Origin: Caulobacter vibrioides
Lineage (GTDB): Bacteria > Pseudomonadota > Alphaproteobacteria > Caulobacterales > Caulobacteraceae
NCBI GenBank assembly: GCA_001449105.1
Contig: LNIY01000066.1
Coordinates: 1-64,000, forward strand
Direction of reading: 5' to 3'
Length of the DNA: 64,000 bases
Shown: positions 60,189 to 64,000 of the stretch, piece by piece
Numbering within the stretch: the stretch's first letter is position 1
Layout of the letters: the number at the start of each line of letters is the position of its first letter
Translations under genes and position numbers: made by a program
The notes under the pieces: model-generated
What the model was told of the DNA's origin: nothing
Seen by the model: only the letters and a program-made list of their open reading frames with translations
Database searches by the model: none

Positions 60189-61121
60189 TCAGACGGCGAA
60201 CGGGCCCGAGGCCTTCGGATCCGTCTCGGGTTCGGGATCGGCGATCAGGCTGTAGATCATCGGCGCCGGCGTATAGACGGTCACGCAGAACAGGATGGCC
60301 ATCAGGCCGCTGAGCGCCAGACGCATCACGCCGACGGGCGTCACGAAGCTCTTGGGCGAGCTGAAGTCGGAACGGATCAGGTCGGACACCGACCCCAGGT
60401 CGCCGCCGCTGATCGCCGTGCCCAGGGCCACCACGATGCACATCACCAGCAGGTAGACGATGGCCGCCAGGGCCAGGGCCACGAAATAGGCGCCCATCAT
60501 CGGCCAGAAGCGCTGCGCCGTCATCGGCAGGGTGTCGAACAGCTGGATGCGGCGGCTGATGAAGGTCCGGACGCTGGCGAAGGACAGGCGCACGTTGGCG
60601 TAGACCATGCCGCCCAGCAGGGCGACGAACGCCAGAAGGCCCAGCAAGGCGCCGAGGGGCTTGGAGAGCGCGGCGACGATGCCGACCACGATGCCCAGGA
60701 CGAACGCCGCGGCGAAGGCGCCGGCCGTGATCAGCAGGCCCAGCAGGAAGTTCACGGCGATCAGCCGCAGCTCGTCGCCGCCGAACCGCAGCGCCGCGTA
60801 GCTCCGCTCCTGCGGACGCAGCAGCAGCCGATAGATCGCGGCCTGGAGCACGGCGTAATAGATCACGACATAGGCGATCGACACGGCCAGGAACGGCCCC
60901 ATCTCGGCCATGGCCTGACGCACCTCGGGCGTGTCGGTCTGGCCGCTGGCCTGGGCCTCGGCCAGGATCTGCAGCTGGGCGCCGAACAGCACCAGGCCGG
61001 AGACGTTGAGCGTCGCCGAGGCGATCGTCGCCAGCAGGATCCAGATCGCCACCGTCTTGAAGTGCTCGCGCACCAGTACGAAGCCGGAAATCGCCGCGTC
61101 GGTGGCCGAGAAGGTCTTCAT
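60189..61121 (-). CDS. Polytopic membrane protein, paralogue 4 of the cluster
   Basis: A 310-residue protein with about six TM helices and a short acidic C-terminus (EPETDPKASG). It shares two motifs with its three neighbours: LRPQERSYAALRFGGDELRL near residue 115, and an Arg-Leu-Ser...Thr-Phe...LF..LPMT block near residue 190. The N-terminus FSATDAAISGF matches FSAASAAVSGW of paralogue 1. ATG 61121. Function unknown. Confidence 0.75.
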   Translation of the reverse strand: MKTFSATDAAISGFVLVREHFKTVAIWILLATIASATLNVSGLVLFGAQLQILAEAQASGQTDTPEVRQAMAEMGPFLAVSIAYVVIYYAVLQAAIYRLLLRPQERSYAALRFGGDELRLIAVNFLLGLLITAGAFAAAFVLGIVVGIVAALSKPLGALLGLLAFVALLGGMVYANVRLSFASVRTFISRRIQLFDTLPMTAQRFWPMMGAYFVALALAAIVYLLVMCIVVALGTAISGGDLGSVSDLIRSDFSSPKSFVTPVGVMRLALSGLMAILFCVTVYTPAPMIYSLIADPEPETDPKASGPFAV

Positions 61122-61212
61122 CTTGCTTCCTTCGAACCCCTCACAGGGGGTTGAACGCCTAACAGGGTTTGGGGATCGGGGACAGGGCGCGCCCCTTGAC
61201 GGGGCGTGCGCG

Positions 61213-62073
61213 TCAGATGTCCGGGTGCAGTTGCTTGTAGGCGCGCGCCGGGGCGGCGGTCAGGATCACCGTCTGGACGGTGAACATCAGCGGCGCGGTC
61301 AGCACGTTGATCAGCAGGCCCAGCAGCACGAACGCCTTGATGCCGCCGCCGACCAGCGCGATCAGGCCGGTCAGGATGCTGCCGGCCAGCCAGAAGACGA
61401 TCGGCGTCAGCAGCACGGCCATCGCCAGGTTCAGCAGGAACATCCCCAGCAGGCCCCAGAAGTGGCCGTGGGTCAGCACCCAGGCCTCGCGGACGTTGAT
61501 CCGGCCCAGGTCGAAGGTCTGCGGCGACAGCAGCGACAGCCGCACGCCCACCCACATCGACAGCCCCAGCACCGCCAGGGCGCCGAGAAAGCCCACCCAG
61601 GCGGCCAGGCCCTGCGCGCCGGCGCCGGCCAGGGTCGCCGTCAGCAGGGTCAGGGCCCCGCCGGGAATGGCGGTGACGAACAGGGCCGCGGCCCAGGTGA
61701 TCAGCACGACCACGAACAGGCGCACCTCGTCGGCGCCCAGGCGCAGATAGGCCGCCCGGCTCTGTTCGGGGTGCATGACCGAGCGCAGGATCGCGCCGGC
61801 CAGCACCGCGCCGATCGCGGCCGACAGCAGGATCAGCAGGGCCATGGCGCCGCCCAGGTGCTTGATCAGGTCCAGCACCTCCTTGGGATCGGCGGTGAAC
61901 CGCGTCTGCGCCAGATCGCGCCGGACTTCCTCGCCGAAGGCGACGGCCAGCAGCACCCACAGCAGAATCAGCGCGGCCCAGTACAGCCCGCCCCAGACCA
62001 GCAGAGAGACGGGGTGGCGGCGCATGGTGCGCGGCCCTTCCAGGGCGGCGGCGACGGGCGACAGGACGATCAT
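61213..62073 (-). CDS. Polytopic membrane protein, paralogue 3 of the cluster
   Basis: ATG 62073 (286 residues) is preferred over a TTG two codons upstream. About six TM helices. Shared motifs: HPEQSRAAYLRLGADEVRLF, and VRLSLLSPQTFDLGRINVRE ending in AWVLTHGHFW. It begins 2 bp after paralogue 2, so the two are surely co-translated. Function unknown. Confidence 0.75.
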   Translation of the reverse strand: MIVLSPVAAALEGPRTMRRHPVSLLVWGGLYWAALILLWVLLAVAFGEEVRRDLAQTRFTADPKEVLDLIKHLGGAMALLILLSAAIGAVLAGAILRSVMHPEQSRAAYLRLGADEVRLFVVVLITWAAALFVTAIPGGALTLLTATLAGAGAQGLAAWVGFLGALAVLGLSMWVGVRLSLLSPQTFDLGRINVREAWVLTHGHFWGLLGMFLLNLAMAVLLTPIVFWLAGSILTGLIALVGGGIKAFVLLGLLINVLTAPLMFTVQTVILTAAPARAYKQLHPDI

Positions 62074-62075
62074 GA

Positions 62076-62855
62076 TCAAGCTTCTGACGGCTGGGCGACG
62101 GCCAAGCTCGGAGCGTGTCTGTAGACGTGGACGCAGGCCGCCGTCCAGGCGGGAGCGACACAGAAATAGTAGAGGCCCAGGGCCGCCACCTGCACCAGGC
62201 CGGCGCCCAGGCCGTCGAAGGCCGCCTGGCCGCTGACGGCGATCAATACGCTGGGCAGGTAGAAGACCAGGCCCAGCACGACCAGCAGGCCGGCCCGGCC
62301 CTTGGTCAGGTCGAAGGCGCTGAGCACCTGCAAGCGGCCGGCGGCGATCGAGGCGGCGGGCGCCAGCGCCAGGCGCGCGGCCAGCCAGGCCAGGATCGCC
62401 AGGCTGGCCAGCGGGGCCAGGGCGGTCACGAAGGCGGCCAGCGGTCCCGACAGCGCCGCCCGCCAGGCCTGCGCCGACGTGGCGTCGAATCCGGGCGCGG
62501 CGGCGCGGGCGACGCCCAGGGCCACGGCCCCCACCAGCACCAGAAGCACGACGGTGACCACCAGGAACACCAGGCCCAGCAGCAGCTGGACGCCGGCGAT
62601 CAGCACTTCCTCGCGCCCGCAGCGCAGGCCGACCAGGCCCGCCGGACCATCGAACGCGGCGCGATAGAGCGCGCCATAGGCCAGGGCGGCCGCCACAAAA
62701 TCGGCGGGCAGGATCCAGGCCGCGCCGAGATAGCGTCCGGTCAGGCCGATCAGGCAGGCGGCGGCCAGCGCCGCCCAGGTGCGCGGGGTCAGACGGCTCA
62801 CGCCGGCGATCCCGGCCCGCGCCGTCGCGCCGATCGCGATCGATGCCTCGCCCAT
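62076..62855 (-). CDS. Polytopic membrane protein, paralogue 2 of the cluster
   Basis: ATG 62855 gives 259 residues; the long frame upstream only shadows paralogue 1. The shared motif is degenerate (LRCGREEVLIAGV) but the ARLALAPAASIAAGRLQVL...FDLTKGR block is clear. Six TM helices. It lies 116 bp after paralogue 1 and 2 bp before paralogue 3. Function unknown. Confidence 0.72.
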   Translation of the reverse strand: MGEASIAIGATARAGIAGVSRLTPRTWAALAAACLIGLTGRYLGAAWILPADFVAAALAYGALYRAAFDGPAGLVGLRCGREEVLIAGVQLLLGLVFLVVTVVLLVLVGAVALGVARAAAPGFDATSAQAWRAALSGPLAAFVTALAPLASLAILAWLAARLALAPAASIAAGRLQVLSAFDLTKGRAGLLVVLGLVFYLPSVLIAVSGQAAFDGLGAGLVQVAALGLYYFCVAPAWTAACVHVYRHAPSLAVAQPSEA

Positions 62856-62971
62856 GTCGTTCCAGATCCTCAAGAACAGCCGCCGGCAGTCTAACGTGCG
62901 CCGCCGCATCAAACGACGAGTCGCGTGCCGGTTCGCGCTGATTTTGCCGCGCCGTGGCGGGAAGGACGCTG

Positions 62972-63922
62972 TCAGGCGGCCGTCCGGGCCTGCGACGCGT
63001 CGCTCAGGCCACGATAGGCGCAGGCCAGGGGCGCGGCGGCGACCGCCGTCAGCATCGTATGGATCACGGCGGCCGCCGGAACGCCCACCGCCGCGACCGG
63101 CCAGAGCACAGCCATGATCTCGGTCGCCGACCGCGCGCCCTTCAACTGCTCGGCCATGCCCGGACCGACAAGGATCGCCACGCCGATCGCGATCAGCATC
63201 AGGGCCAGCTGGAAAATGAAGATGGTCAGGCCCGCCAGCAGCATCATGCCGAAGAGGCGCAGGGCGTGGCCCCGGGTCAGCTCCCAGGATTCGAACAGCA
63301 GGAAGCGCCCCTCGGCGAAGGTCATGGGCATGGCCATCGACAGCCGCAGCAGGGCCCAGAGCAGAGCGCCGCACGAACCGATCCAGGCGACGACGCCCAT
63401 GGCGACCCCGACCATCGCGCCGGCGTCCTTGTCGCCGCCCATCGCCATGGCGGCATAGCCGACGCCCCCGGCCAGCAAGGCCGGCAGGAATGTCGCGAAC
63501 GTCGCGAAGTAGAGGCCGAACATGAACACCAGCAGCACCAGCATCATCCAACCCTCGGCGGCGCCGATCCGCAGGTAAAAGCCGCGCCGCTCGCCCGGCC
63601 GCAGCACCGCGCGCAGCACGGCGGCGACCACGACGGTGGGAACGACCACGTTCAGCGCCATCGAACCCAGGCCGATCAGCGCCATGCGGGACTGCAGCGC
63701 CATGATCTGCGACAGCACCTCGGGGCTTTCCGGATCGGTCGAAGCCGAGATCACTTGGAACAGCCGGGAAAAGTCTCCCGCCAGCGGCAGGCACAGCAGC
63801 ACCGAGGGCAGGAACAGTCCCAGCAGGAACACCGCGCTCCAGACGGCCACCGAGGCCGGCTCGCGCCCGATCAGCGCCCAACCCGACACCGCGGCCGACG
63901 CCGCGGAAAACTTCTTCGCCAC
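62972..63922 (-). CDS. Polytopic membrane protein, paralogue 1 of the cluster
   Basis: A GTG start at 63922 gives 316 residues. About six TM helices. Motifs: LRPGERRGFYLRIGAAEGW, then LRLSMAMPMTFAEGRFLLF and WELTRGH. It is the first gene of the set and lies 78 bp from the window end, where its promoter may be. Function unknown; a related DUF of transport-like proteins cannot be named with certainty. Confidence 0.75.
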   Translation of the reverse strand: MAKKFSAASAAVSGWALIGREPASVAVWSAVFLLGLFLPSVLLCLPLAGDFSRLFQVISASTDPESPEVLSQIMALQSRMALIGLGSMALNVVVPTVVVAAVLRAVLRPGERRGFYLRIGAAEGWMMLVLLVFMFGLYFATFATFLPALLAGGVGYAAMAMGGDKDAGAMVGVAMGVVAWIGSCGALLWALLRLSMAMPMTFAEGRFLLFESWELTRGHALRLFGMMLLAGLTIFIFQLALMLIAIGVAILVGPGMAEQLKGARSATEIMAVLWPVAAVGVPAAAVIHTMLTAVAAAPLACAYRGLSDASQARTAA

Positions 63923-64000
63923 CCTGAAGACCCCTGAAAACCGGACACCCGCCCGGCGCGAGCTTACACGGCGGTTCCGTCTTGGCGAGGGCGGAGGTAT

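Noticed and set aside
62856-63881. Long N-terminal extension of membrane paralogue 2
   Set aside because: The extension overlaps paralogue 1 in another frame. ATG 62855 gives a normal membrane-protein start of the expected length.

Overview
This is a gene-dense, GC-rich chromosomal window from an alphaproteobacterium of the Caulobacter type. The assignment rests on four things seen in the sequence. There is a full-length CtrA master regulator, whose upstream region combines TTAA half-sites with a GANTC (CcrM-type) site. A fliI-fliJ flagellar export pair is preceded by a TTAACCAT element and another GANTC site. An alphaproteobacterial LexA box (GTTC-N7-GTTC) lies upstream of uvrA. The tol-pal cluster has the expected order and is followed by tilS and ftsH. 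I see no prophage, transposase, CRISPR array or plasmid genes. About 68 protein genes, one overlapping upstream reading frame and one tRNA-Ser were recognised.

Layout. 0-3.4 kb: methylglyoxal synthase, a secreted GH53 galactanase and an unknown two-gene membrane/soluble pair. 3.4-8.3 kb: release factor 3 and two tandem, paralogous exported HExxH peptidases with TPR-like tails. 8.5-12.1 kb: small unknown proteins, a DUF1491 protein, an ExoX-like exonuclease and an MliC-type lipoprotein. 12.1-14.3 kb: an ArsR-type regulator divergent from two membrane proteins and a desaturase-like protein. 14.4-16.8 kb: folP, a YbjN protein and an alpha/beta hydrolase. 16.9-28.4 kb: a block on the minus strand, read in the order ruvC, ruvA, ruvB, ybgC, tolQ, tolR, tolA, tolB, pal, cpoB, tilS, ftsH (recombination, envelope constriction, tRNA modification, membrane proteolysis). 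28.5-39.5 kb: M20 peptidase, nucleoside hydrolase, MgtC-like protein, an orphan CheW, a zinc alcohol dehydrogenase, an EamA exporter, phospholipase C and an M23 envelope peptidase. 39.8-44.6 kb: ctrA, a membrane LytTR regulator, a secreted hydrolase and fliI-fliJ. 44.9-57 kb: GH10 xylanase lipoprotein, several small envelope proteins, an MHS-family transporter, msrA, tRNA-Ser, a secreted deoxyribosyltransferase-like protein and an ABC-F ATPase. 57-64 kb: uvrA, then four related polytopic membrane proteins reaching the window edge.

Most of the window is housekeeping. The GH53 and GH10 enzymes suggest use of plant-cell-wall polysaccharides. The least explained parts are these: an upstream reading frame and a hairpin that hides its ribosome-binding site in front of the ABC-F gene; the four-paralogue membrane cluster; the ArsR-linked membrane/desaturase operon; a secreted nucleoside-deoxyribosyltransferase fold; and a set of composite inverted repeats that fill every convergent intergenic gap longer than 100 bp and also occur inside the ruv cluster.
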